Shown: piece after piece, positions 26,969 to 34,998 of the stretch
Layout: each line of letters begins with the position of its first letter
Numbering within the stretch: position 1 is the first letter of the stretch
Origin: Candidatus Pantoea varia
GTDB lineage: Bacteria > Pseudomonadota > Gammaproteobacteria > Enterobacterales > Enterobacteriaceae
DNA: 64,000 bases
NCBI RefSeq assembly: GCF_900115075.1
Contig: NZ_FOVG01000008.1
Location: 57,401-121,400, forward strand
Direction: 5' to 3'
The notes under the pieces: generated by a model
What the model saw: the letters and a program-made list of their open reading frames with translations, nothing else
What the model was told of the DNA's origin: nothing
Database searches by the model: none
Made by a program: the position numbers and the translations under genes

Positions 26969-27453
26969 GCATCAGAAAAATTTCAATCTTTATATTTTTA
27001 GTAATCATACTCGCCTTTTTTTATTTAAAATTTTTTAACTCTCCTAAAATTATCGCTATCCACGGCTCTGGTGCTAATAGAGAATTGTTAGCTAAAAACA
27101 TCCCTTTCACTGATAGTGATAAAATAAAATGGTGGGATAATAATGGTGTTAAAACCATATCTTCTCCTGAAACCTACAATGTTTCAATTTGGAAGTTTGA
27201 TGGTAAGTATCAAAAGCTTGCCCCTAAGAACTCTGGCTTGTTCCCAGATCACGATATTGATTACTTGTTATGCTTCGACGACATGAAGACAGAAAAGTAT
27301 TGTATAGACAAGTCAAGTTGGCTCATGGATATAACTAAAACTAAGGATGGTTATACTTACTACCGCTTTGATGGTGAATCTTACTATCGAAAACCTTCTG
27401 GTGAACTTATCGAGGGTGAACGATTTACGACAACCATTAGGCCTGTAAGATGA
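26965..27453 (+). CDS. DUF943 family membrane-anchored protein, candidate immunity protein
   Basis: A 162-residue protein with one N-terminal membrane helix (about residues 6-24) and a soluble domain predicted on the periplasmic side. Family features are IIAIHGSGANRELLAKNIPF, KIKWWDNNG, DYLLCFDDMKTEKYCIDKSS and a final Tyr-rich stretch. The paired cysteines may form a disulphide. It overlaps the DUF3289 gene by 4 bases (ATGA), so production is coupled. This is the layout of an effector followed by its immunity protein, but DUF943 function is not known to me and the role is inferred. Confidence 0.82.
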   Translation: MSIRKISIFIFLVIILAFFYLKFFNSPKIIAIHGSGANRELLAKNIPFTDSDKIKWWDNNGVKTISSPETYNVSIWKFDGKYQKLAPKNSGLFPDHDIDYLLCFDDMKTEKYCIDKSSWLMDITKTKDGYTYYRFDGESYYRKPSGELIEGERFTTTIRPVR

Positions 27454-27476
27454 CCAGAACGTCGCTACAAAACACG

Positions 27477-27495
27477 GGGAGTAAATTGGTGAGTA
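27477..27495 (+). repeat. Candidate integrase arm-type site, right end
   Basis: GGGAGTAAATTGGTGAGTA matches the left-end sequence at 25807-25824 apart from two substitutions and one inserted base, and is in the same orientation. It lies 73 bases inside attR. Confidence 0.5.
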
Positions 27496-27567
27496 AAACT
27501 CCAAAGCGCAGAAATAAAAGCAATCAACCAATTGAAAGTAAAAAATATTTTAATATTAATCAACATT

Positions 27568-27595
27568 CAGATTCAGAATATCGAGTAATTTCTAC
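27568..27595 (+). repeat. attR: right copy of the 28-bp direct repeat
   Basis: A perfect copy of 25690-25717, including a duplicated yicC C-terminal coding end and stop codon. It is directly followed by a hairpin that fits as the original yicC terminator. Confidence 0.93.
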
Positions 27596-27597
27596 CC

Positions 27598-27625
27598 AAC
27601 AAAGCGCTCGCAGTGGCGCTTTGTT
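27598..27625 (+). terminator. Displaced native yicC terminator
   Basis: AACAAAGCGC, an 8-base loop, GCGCTTTGTT lies 3 bases after attR. With the island excised it would stand about 10 bases after the yicC stop. Confidence 0.7.
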
Positions 27626-28011
27626 CCCCTTTCAGCCGCTGTCAGCACTTAAAGTATTAGCTCCTTACGCCAATTAATCGCTTTTTCAGGGCGGCCAGCA
27701 TCAGAATCCGGTAAAGATAAATAAATAATCATTTCCAGACTGTTCCTGAAACGGCCTCGCTTACAATTAAAGCCTCCTTCAAAATCATCTTAACAGATTG
27801 AAAAGTAAAAACTTTATCAGATTAATGTATTTTTACAGCCGGTATTAATGCCTCTTCATGAAACTGGTCAATCCTGTAGATGCCGGAGTTTCCCTTTCTT
27901 TGAAGGCACTTTTTGATAAAATGTTGGTCGAAATCAGTACAGCTGTACCGCCTTAAGACTCATGGAAGTGCTCTTTGTGCGATGCATCCCTCTATCCCAT
28001 GAAGGTTGTTA
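27626..28011 (+). promoter_or_regulatory. Gene-free leader region upstream of lpxP
   Basis: About 385 bases with no gene I can support. It is AT-rich in the middle and contains a 12-bp perfect palindrome GTACAGCTGTAC at 27937-27948, about 63 bases before the lpxP start, which could be an operator. It presumably holds the lpxP promoter and 5' UTR. E. coli lpxP is cold-induced; I cannot identify a cold-shock element by eye. Confidence 0.4.
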
Positions 28012-28935
28012 ATGAAAAACACCGGAAAATTTAGCAGTTCGCTGCTGCATCCGCGTTATTGGTTTACCTGGTTTGGCCTGGGCGTACTCTGGCTGCTGGT
28101 CCAGCTCCCCTATCCTGTTCTTATGCGTCTCGGTGCCGGTGCCGGCAAAATCTCTCGCCATTTCCTGCAGCGCCGCGAGCGAATTACCCGTCGTAACATC
28201 GAACTCTGCTTTCCGGGCATCAGCGAAGAAAAAACAGAACATATGATTGCCGGTAATTTTGCGTCGCTCGGGATGGCGCTGGCTGAAACTGGTATTGCCT
28301 GGTTCTGGTCTGACCGTGCGGTAAGACGCCTGTTTAAAGTATCGGGAATGGAAAACCTGCATGCCGCGCAGAAACAAAAGCGTGGTGTGATGCTGATTGG
28401 CGTGCATTTCATGTCACTGGAGTTGGGCGGCCGCATCAGCGGACTCTGTCAGCCAATGATGGCGATGTATCGCCCACACAATAACCAGGCGATGGAGTAT
28501 GTGCAGACTAAAGGCCGGATGCGCTCTAATAAAGCGATGATCGACCGTCGTGATTTACGCGGTATGGTTAATGCCCTGAAACAGGGTGAATCGGTCTGGT
28601 TTGCGCCTGACCAGGATTACGGCCCTAAAGGCAGCACCTTTGCGCCGCTGTTTGCGGTGGAAAAAGCCGCCACTACCAACGGGACTTTTGTTCTGTCGCG
28701 TCTGGCGAAGCCAGCGATGGTGCCGATTATGCTGATTCGTAATCCAGGAAATGATGGCTACCATTTGATCATCGAACCGATGCTGGAAAATTATCCTCAT
28801 ACGGACGAGGCTGCTGCTGCAGCTTATATGAACAAAGTGATTGAAAATCAGATCCTTCGCGCACCCGAACAGTACCTTTGGCTGCATCGTCGCTTCAAAA
28901 CCCGACCTCCGGGTGAAGAGTCGCTCTACGTCTGA
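28012..28935 (+). CDS. lpxP: Kdo2-lipid IVA palmitoleoyltransferase (LpxP type)
   Basis: A lysophospholipid-type acyltransferase of 307 residues, with an N-terminal membrane helix (WFTWFGLGVLWLLVQLPYPV) and the catalytic HX4E (His132, Glu137, in GVHFMSLELGG). LpxP adds palmitoleate to the lipid A distal unit at low temperature in place of laurate from LpxL. The stretches SLGMALAETGIAWFW, GLCQPMMAMYRPHNNQAMEY and FAVEKAATTNGTFVLSR favour LpxP over LpxL. GAAGG precedes the ATG at 28012 by 6 bases; a TTG at 28006 is less likely. E. coli lpxP lies elsewhere, so this is a lineage-specific location in the yicC-yicG interval. Confidence 0.88.
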   Translation: MKNTGKFSSSLLHPRYWFTWFGLGVLWLLVQLPYPVLMRLGAGAGKISRHFLQRRERITRRNIELCFPGISEEKTEHMIAGNFASLGMALAETGIAWFWSDRAVRRLFKVSGMENLHAAQKQKRGVMLIGVHFMSLELGGRISGLCQPMMAMYRPHNNQAMEYVQTKGRMRSNKAMIDRRDLRGMVNALKQGESVWFAPDQDYGPKGSTFAPLFAVEKAATTNGTFVLSRLAKPAMVPIMLIRNPGNDGYHLIIEPMLENYPHTDEAAAAAYMNKVIENQILRAPEQYLWLHRRFKTRPPGEESLYV

Positions 28936-28944
28936 GTTAACTGA

Positions 28945-28976
28945 TAAAGCAGGCCTCGCGCCTGCTTTGTTGTTTT
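28945..28976 (+). terminator. lpxP terminator
   Basis: AAAGCAGGC, loop, GCCTGCTTT then GTTGTTTT, about 10 bases after the stop. Confidence 0.75.
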
Positions 28977-29130
28977 AATCTGCTGAACGACATCTGCTTT
29001 ACCTCCACGCTCTCATCCCCGTTTGCTGTGCTCTCATACTGCCACTGGCGTTATAGATACTCCTGCAGTTTCTGCTGTTAAGCACGCCTGTCGGCGTCCG
29101 GCAGGCTGGTATCAAAGCGATAATTAAGGA

Positions 29131-30312
29131 ATGATGAATCCTCTTACCTCGTCAATGCCGGACAATCTTATGGATATCAACGATACACAGCAGTGGCAGC
29201 GTCCGCTGATTGATGATCGCCTTACGCCCTATATTGAAGTGGATGCAGAGCGCCTGGAGCAGAACCTGCTGCATATGCAGCGCAAAGCCAGTGTGGCAGG
29301 CGTCGCACTGCGTCCGCATATCAAAACGCATAAAAGCGTCTGGATTGCACAGCGTCAGATCGCGTCCGGCGCACAGGGTGTTACCGTCTCCAAACCCAGC
29401 GAAGGCATCAGTTTCATTCAGGGTGGCGTTCGTGATGTGCTGTTGGCCTATCCGGTTGTACAACCGCAAAGCGTGGCTGAATTGCTGCGCCTCGCCATGC
29501 TTCACCAGGTCAGACTCATCCTGATTGCGGACAGACTGCAGGGCGTGGCAGCGATTGCTGAGGCCAGTCAGCAGCAACCGGAATGCGAACTGGCGGTAGC
29601 GATTAAGGTTGATGTTGGCTTACATCGGATTGGCGTTAATCCTGATACAGATGAAGCGATACTGATTGCCCAGGCGCTGCAGGACAAAGGATTACGCTTT
29701 GCCGGATTAGTGTCACATGCTGGTCACGCTTATGGTGCCGGAAACGCCGCGGCCATTGCGGATGTCGCCCGACAGGAAACAGCATTAATGCAGCAAGTAC
29801 AGGCAAAACTGCAGGCTGCGGGGTTTACTGACTGCCCACTCTCAGTAGGTTCGACGCCTACCGCGCTGGCAGCAGACATTGCGCCCTGCATTAATGAAAT
29901 CCGGCCCGGCAACTATGCCCTGCTGGATCTTACGGCCTGCCGCCTCGGGTTAAGTCACGTGGATCAGCTGGCAATGAGCGTCATTACCCGCGTGGTTGCA
30001 GTGAACGATCATTTCGCAATTGTGGATGCCGGGTCGAAAATGCTGAGTTCGGATAAAGGGCCACACGGCACCAATGCCAGCGGCTTTGGTATTGCAGCTG
30101 ACGAAGCGGGCCACACGTATGAAGTGACGAAGTTATCTGAGGAGCACGGTTTTCTGCTTTATCAGGCTCGCCGCCCTGAGGTTGGCACGCTTCTGCGTAT
30201 CTTCCCGAATCACAGTTGCGCAGTGATGGCGCAGTCGGATGGCTTTGTTCTGCGTCACGCCAGTGGTCATAGCGAAGAGCATGTGGTTTCTGCACGCGGC
30301 AATTTCATCTGA
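29131..30312 (+). CDS. DSD1/alanine-racemase-fold PLP enzyme, D-serine dehydratase-like
   Basis: A fold-III PLP enzyme of 393 residues. The Schiff-base lysine is Lys65 in RPHIKTHKS, and GLVSHAGHAY and LSVGSTPTAL line the cofactor site. The C-terminal domain has His361-x-Cys363 in NHSCAV. In this family a HxC zinc site is typical of eukaryotic-type D-serine dehydratase, whereas D-threonine aldolases carry HxD, so a D-amino-acid lyase or dehydratase is likely; the substrate is inferred. AAGGA directly abuts 29131, so the second ATG (29134) may be used. It appears to be monocistronic. Confidence 0.8.
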   Translation: MMNPLTSSMPDNLMDINDTQQWQRPLIDDRLTPYIEVDAERLEQNLLHMQRKASVAGVALRPHIKTHKSVWIAQRQIASGAQGVTVSKPSEGISFIQGGVRDVLLAYPVVQPQSVAELLRLAMLHQVRLILIADRLQGVAAIAEASQQQPECELAVAIKVDVGLHRIGVNPDTDEAILIAQALQDKGLRFAGLVSHAGHAYGAGNAAAIADVARQETALMQQVQAKLQAAGFTDCPLSVGSTPTALAADIAPCINEIRPGNYALLDLTACRLGLSHVDQLAMSVITRVVAVNDHFAIVDAGSKMLSSDKGPHGTNASGFGIAADEAGHTYEVTKLSEEHGFLLYQARRPEVGTLLRIFPNHSCAVMAQSDGFVLRHASGHSEEHVVSARGNFI

Positions 30313-30448
30313 ATCAGCGGCAGACAGCCTCATCCGCTGTCTGTCGTTTGTACGAAACCCTGTCAACACCACACTTCTGCTGTAACAACGTTTTAACAAG
30401 CCTGGCCCCATGCTTTAATGCCTTTTTAGCTTATCCACCGGAGGTTAC

Positions 30449-30844
30449 ATGCTCTCCTCGCGCACTCTGAGCCTGACGATTCCGCGTCAGTGGTTAGATC
30501 TTTATGAAACCATCTGGAAGCCGGAATTTTTCCCGAAGTGGGCTTCCGGGCTGACGCAAAGCGCATTAGAACCCGATGGCAACCGCTGGCGTGCTAAAGG
30601 ATCCCAGGGCAATGTGAAGATCCGGTTCTCACCACATAATCCGTTTGGCGTAATGGATCACTGGATTGATAGCGGCTCAGGAAAGGAGATCTACGTGCCG
30701 ATGCGCGTAATAGCGAACGAACAGGGCGCCGAGGTGATGGTGACGGTTTATCGCCAGCCATTTACTTCAGATGAGAGATTTAAGCAGGATATTGAATGGG
30801 TTAGCAACGATCTGGAGAAACTCAACCAACTCCTGACACAATAA
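30449..30844 (+). CDS. SRPBCC (START-like) family protein
   Basis: A 131-residue protein with the helix-grip pattern: an N-terminal strand with IPRQWLDLYETIWKPEFFPK, KGSQGNVKIRFSPHNPFGVM and a long C-terminal helix DERFKQDIEWVSNDLEKLNQ. SRPBCC domains bind hydrophobic ligands; nothing indicates which. GGAGG precedes the ATG by 5 bases. No functional link to its neighbours is evident. Confidence 0.75.
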   Translation: MLSSRTLSLTIPRQWLDLYETIWKPEFFPKWASGLTQSALEPDGNRWRAKGSQGNVKIRFSPHNPFGVMDHWIDSGSGKEIYVPMRVIANEQGAEVMVTVYRQPFTSDERFKQDIEWVSNDLEKLNQLLTQ

Positions 30845-31626
30845 ATCAATGACTTAGCTCAATTTTTTCTCTGTACTTATCGCTGGTCGTTAATGAAAAA
30901 AAATAGAAAAACTTCCAACGATAAAGCATAAAGCGCTTATCTCATTACTCATTCTGATGACGTATTTATCACCAACCCTGCTTAAGCATTGCTGCCAGGA
31001 AAATTCCTGGCATAATCCCCCAACAGGCAGGTGATCCCTGCTGATTTCAGGCCTCCTTGCCTTCCCCATAGGCACTTTCTCTCTGACGCATACATTAATC
31101 ATCAACAATTGTTTATTACTGCCCGGCTGGGGATTTAATATTTATCATGCATAGAGTGAAACCATTTATTTCTGCGGTCGCGTAATCAGACTTTTCTTAT
31201 GGTGTTAAATTAAATAAAACAATGTATAAATCATTCCACACACAGCAATACCCATAATGATAAAGCAGTAAAAAGGTCATGGACCGCTCAACGGTTCCTT
31301 AGTTATCAGAAAAAGAACGCGTTGAGATTGCCGCAAGGATGCTGGCAGGAGAATATAAAACTACAATAGGATTTATTCGTGATCTGGCGGGATTCTTATT
31401 AGCTGCAGGGAATTCCGCCATGACACGAAACAGTGACTTTACCAGGGATATTTATTTTTTATCCGGGCATCATTTGATTCAATCCATAATAACATGGCAA
31501 GCCTGAAAGGATTTTCAGGACTTCGGCCGGAAAAAATGCACTTACTAACGGTGTCACAGCAACCTCTCCTTGCCGTTACACAACTATTTAATTCTCACAG
31601 AGTCGATGGACTCTAACGAGTATATT
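30845..31626. other. AT-rich gene-free region with inverted repeats
   Basis: About 780 bases without a supportable gene. A sampled line at 31201 is about 28% G+C. It contains a hairpin TGCCAGGAA-AA-TTCCTGGCA (30993-31012) and another (CCTGAAA...TTTCAGG, about 31502-31520). A frame open from 31303 to 31506 reads LSEKERVEIAARMLAGEYK and onward without a good start, and might be a gene remnant. It lies beside a truncated flippase, so the region may be decayed horizontally acquired DNA. Confidence 0.5.
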
Positions 31627-32271
31627 ATGGCAATACGTGAAAGCAGTCTTAATAGCGCAAAATGGTCTCTGCTCTCTTCAATCAAAATTATTGGCATCGG
31701 CGTACTGCAGCTCTCATTGCTGGCGCAGATTCTGCAGGCGAATGAACTGAACCTGCTGGCGATTGCCGTGATTGCTTTACTGGCTATCGATACTCTGGCC
31801 GATCGCGGCTTCTCCAATACGCTGATCCGCCGCTGCATGCTCTCTATCAACGACCTCTCCACGATCTACTGGGGTAATATGTTGATGGGTATCGCAGTGT
31901 TTGGTCTGTTATTTACGGTCAGCCACCTGCTGAACAGCCTGTTTGATCAACCTCAGCTGGCATTAATGCTACAGATGGTCTCAGTGGTCTTTATTATCAT
32001 CCCACAGGGCCAGCATTACCGTGCGATATTACAGCGCGAAAAACAATATACCCGTATCGCTTTTGCTGAAACCTCCTCGGTATTAGCCGGACTTGCCGTA
32101 ACCTTATTCACCGTCTGGCTGACACCTTCAGTATTATGTGCGATTTGGGGTTACCTTGCGATGGCATCCATTCGCATGCTGATTTACTGCTACTATGGTC
32201 GTTCATGGTTCCAGCCGGAATACCATTTTAGTCTGAATGCATTTGCTAAAGTTCGTGCAAGAAACAAATAA
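31627..32271 (+). pseudogene. C-terminally truncated polysaccharide flippase (Wzx/AmsL-like)
   Basis: A 214-residue membrane protein with about five or six hydrophobic helices. The opening SSLNSAKWSLLSSI, the central DRGFSNTLIRR and YWGNMLMGIAVFGLLF, and IPQGQHYRAILQREKQYTRI match the N-terminal half of Wzx/AmsL-type flippases (about 470-490 residues). It ends abruptly at KVRARNK, where full-length proteins continue with their second half, and a terminator follows. It is therefore probably a remnant, although a shortened functional form cannot be excluded. No other polysaccharide export genes are nearby. The ribosome site is weak. Confidence 0.7.
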
Positions 32272-32318
32272 TAAAATAAGTCTGTATGGTGGGCTCTGAG
32301 CATCCGAAACGATGCGTT

Positions 32319-32350
32319 GGCGTGCTGTTAATCAGCACGCCTTTTCTTTT
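32319..32350 (+). terminator. Terminator after the truncated flippase
   Basis: GGCGTGCTG, loop TTAAT, CAGCACGCC then TTTTCTTTTT: a strong intrinsic terminator. The remaining 340 bases to yicG hold no gene I can support. Confidence 0.85.
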
Positions 32351-32691
32351 TATTCAATCTTTGGTTTTGTTTTCCCAATTCATCCCTTTTTTAATCCGCA
32401 GCATTCATCCTTAAACCTCTTCTTTATAAATTGATTTGCTTCCAGCGATCGTCTGGCAGTCACGGTCGGTTAACTCCCACAGTCCAGAGCCGTTAAACAT
32501 CGGGCTGCAACATACAACTCCGCTGTACATTCTTTCCCCTCCAGGTGTCTGCAGCAGGCCCTCTCCAGAAAAGTCTTTCTATGCTGACGCCGGGGCTGGC
32601 TGGTATAAACTGCGCTAATCCCGGACGCCGATCGCCAGAAAATCTCAGTCGCCGTCTCCTGATCAATGCCGTCGTCTTACTGGAGTCTGCT

Positions 32692-33309
32692 ATGTTACTG
32701 ACCGTTCTTTACATTATTGGTATTACTGCTGAAGCCATGACAGGTGCGCTGGCGGCGGGTCGCCGCAAAATGGATCTGTTCGGTGTCATTATTATTGCCT
32801 CAGTGACGGCGATTGGCGGTGGTTCGGTACGCGACATCCTGTTGGGTCACTATCCACTGGGCTGGGTGAAAAATCCCGAGTACATCATGATTGTGGCGGC
32901 AGCGGCGGTCGTCACCACCTTCCTGGCGCCCCTGATGACACACCTGCGCAAAGTGTTTCTGGTGCTGGATGCGCTGGGACTGGTGGTCTTCTCTATTATT
33001 GGTGCGCAGGTTGCGCTCGATTCCGGACACGCCATGATTATTGCCGCAATAAGCGCGGTAATTACCGGCGTCTTTGGCGGCGTACTGCGTGATATGTTCT
33101 GTAACCGCATTCCACTGGTGTTCCAGAAGGAACTCTACGCCGGTATCGCTTTCGCCTCTGGCTGGATGTATATCCTGCTGCTGAAAACCACGCTGGCGCA
33201 TGAGGCAGTAATTATCATTACCCTGCTGTTCGGCTTCTTTGCCCGTTTACTGGCGCTGCGCTTCCGCCTCGGTTTGCCGATTTTCAACTATCCCCATCCC
33301 GAGCATTGA
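32692..33309 (+). CDS. yicG: YicG, UPF0126/TRIC-type membrane channel protein
   Basis: A 205-residue inner-membrane protein, the same length as E. coli YicG, built of two repeats: ALAAGRRKMDLFGVIIIASV with AIGGGSVRDILLG, and IGAQVALDSGHAMIIAAISA with GVFGGVLRDMFC. The family includes trimeric intracellular cation (TRIC)-related channels. GGAG lies 6 bases before the ATG; the upstream extension to 32545 is not supported. Its last 63 bases overlap the convergent ligB 3' end. Confidence 0.93.
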   Translation: MLLTVLYIIGITAEAMTGALAAGRRKMDLFGVIIIASVTAIGGGSVRDILLGHYPLGWVKNPEYIMIVAAAAVVTTFLAPLMTHLRKVFLVLDALGLVVFSIIGAQVALDSGHAMIIAAISAVITGVFGGVLRDMFCNRIPLVFQKELYAGIAFASGWMYILLLKTTLAHEAVIIITLLFGFFARLLALRFRLGLPIFNYPHPEH

Positions 33310-34998
33310 GGAGACAGGAATACCCTGCTGTTTCAGGAACACGATCAGCGCCTGTACGCGGGCATCATGAAACTGCGCAACCAGGCGCTTTGCCAGCGCC
33401 GTTCCGACGCCCGGTAAAGCCTGCCAGCCCATAACATCCCGCTGAGTTAAACTCTCCCACTGCTGATCGGGCAGTGACTTCAGGGCCTTTCGCGGCAGTG
33501 AAACACCTAAGGCATCAACCCAGCGACGAAGCGGCTGCTGCCGGGTGAGATTAAAACGGTGCCAGAGCTGACCCGCCCGCTCCGGAGAGAGACCCGTTGC
33601 AGCGGCGATCTGTTCCGGTGTTAACGTCAGCCAACTAAACAGATGCGTCACACTGCCGGTTTCCAGTAAGCGCAGCCAGGTGCCACGCTCAACACCGGAG
33701 ATATTCAGCACCGTTTTCTGGCTGAGCCAGCGTAATTTTGCCAGTAGCTGCTTCTGACACTCAGCGCTGAAGGTGTAGCAGCTCAGCGGCGTGTAACGCG
33801 ACGCGTCAGGAGGCTGAGGATAGTGCCGCTCTGCCACACGCCAGATCACCCGCTCCAGCCGGGGAATCCCCTGACCCGCCAGGCTCAGCGTGATCACATC
33901 GCCCGCCACGATATCGCTCTCCTGCCAGCGACGCAGCGATCCGACATTGACCCGCCTGACCGTCTTATCATCCAGCTGCACCGGCTGCAGATTAAGTACT
34001 GTCGCTATTTTCCCGGTTCGGCCAACAGGAAAATCGACGGAGAGCACTTCAGCGCTGACTTCAGGAGGCTGATATTTCCAGGCAACGGCCCAGGTTCCCT
34101 CTCCCGGCAGCCAGTTTTTGCCCGCAGGTCGAAGACTCTGATGAACCACCACACCATCAGTGACAAAGGGCAGCGCAGCATGAAACCAGCGATTCCGCCA
34201 GCGTGCGACATCCTCTTCATCTTTAACGCTGTGGCTCCATTTTGCCGCAACGCCTAATCCCCAGCGGCTGAGTAACTCAAGACGTTCCGTCATTGTTGCG
34301 GGACCATCTGGCCAGGCCCAGATGAAAACATCGAGCGAATTCAGCAGGGGAACCCGCTGCTTACTCATCATGGCTCCGGCCACTTGTGAGCGCGCATTTT
34401 TACCGCCATCAATGGCCTGTTGATGACCGGTCATCGACAGAAACAGCTCACCCTGCAGCACAACCTCGTCGAGAGGGGTCTCGATATGCAGCGGAATTGC
34501 CGGGATCCAGGCGGCTTTAGCCAGCCACTCTTCACCGCGCAATCCATCGCCACGACTTAACAACGAGACCAGCCTGCCATGGCGATACACCAGTGAAACG
34601 GCGATACCATCGACTTTTGGCTGCACCCAGAGATCGCGTCGCCCCTGCATCCAGTAAGCCAGTGCCAGCTTGTCGCGCATCTTTTTTACGCCAGTATGGG
34701 CGACCGGATGCAGGTGCTCACCCTTACCCGGCAGTTGCGGGGAATAAGTGGGCTGAGAAGCGCTAAAGCAGTGTTGCCAATCAACAAGTCGCTGCTGCAA
34801 CGCATCATAATCGGTGTCAGCCACCGGACTCTGCCCCTGGCGATAATAAGCGTCATCCCAGTGTTGCAGTTGCTGTTGCAGGTGGCGGATCTCTTCGGTC
34901 GCCCGGATGGGTGTCCAGACAGGACAAAGGGCGCTATGCGCAGGCCATAGGGCGAACCACAGAACAGCCGCAAACAGCGGCCAGCCGAATCCTTTCAT
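33247..34998 (-). CDS. ligB: NAD-dependent DNA ligase LigB
   Basis: A 583-residue protein (E. coli LigB about 560). The adenylation lysine is Lys128 in WVQPKVDGIAVSLVY, followed by nucleotidyltransferase and OB-fold segments (VGRTGKIATVLNL, NVGSLRRWQESDI) and a helix-hairpin-helix part. It lacks the zinc finger and BRCT domain of LigA. The N-terminus KGFGWPLFAAVLWFALWPAH resembles a signal peptide ending SA, also seen in E. coli LigB as I recall it, and is odd for a DNA ligase. The start at 34998 has GAGG 8 bases upstream. Confidence 0.93.
   Translation of the reverse strand: MKGFGWPLFAAVLWFALWPAHSALCPVWTPIRATEEIRHLQQQLQHWDDAYYRQGQSPVADTDYDALQQRLVDWQHCFSASQPTYSPQLPGKGEHLHPVAHTGVKKMRDKLALAYWMQGRRDLWVQPKVDGIAVSLVYRHGRLVSLLSRGDGLRGEEWLAKAAWIPAIPLHIETPLDEVVLQGELFLSMTGHQQAIDGGKNARSQVAGAMMSKQRVPLLNSLDVFIWAWPDGPATMTERLELLSRWGLGVAAKWSHSVKDEEDVARWRNRWFHAALPFVTDGVVVHQSLRPAGKNWLPGEGTWAVAWKYQPPEVSAEVLSVDFPVGRTGKIATVLNLQPVQLDDKTVRRVNVGSLRRWQESDIVAGDVITLSLAGQGIPRLERVIWRVAERHYPQPPDASRYTPLSCYTFSAECQKQLLAKLRWLSQKTVLNISGVERGTWLRLLETGSVTHLFSWLTLTPEQIAAATGLSPERAGQLWHRFNLTRQQPLRRWVDALGVSLPRKALKSLPDQQWESLTQRDVMGWQALPGVGTALAKRLVAQFHDARVQALIVFLKQQGIPVSSMLGMGIVENRQTEAEAQRQ

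Larger units (their letters stand above)
25718..27595. mobile_element. 1.88-kb integrase-less genomic island at yicC
   Basis: The segment between the two 28-bp repeats is AT-rich: sampled 60-base lines at 26941 and 27121 are about 33% and 30% G+C against 57% in yicC at 24901. It carries two genes (DUF3289, DUF943) and no integrase, excisionase or other mobility gene. Related GGGAGTAAA-type sequences lie inside both ends (25807-25824 and 27477-27495). It may be a deletion remnant of a larger island or a cassette mobilised by an integrase in trans. Confidence 0.85.

Noticed and set aside
27450..27677. 75-residue ORF overlapping the DUF943 stop by ATGA
   Set aside because: It runs straight through attR and the displaced yicC terminator, so its C-terminal half is yicC-derived and chromosomal sequence in another frame. 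A third cassette gene is not supported, though a truncated remnant cannot be excluded.
30890..31108. 72-residue minus-strand ORF in the same region
   Set aside because: It spans a hairpin, has no recognisable domain and no ribosome site; likely chance.
31303..31506. Open frame reading LSEKERVEIAARMLAGEYK in the AT-rich region
   Set aside because: A stop codon precedes it directly, the first ATG has no ribosome-site spacing, and I recognise no family. At most it is a gene fragment, noted with the gene-free region.
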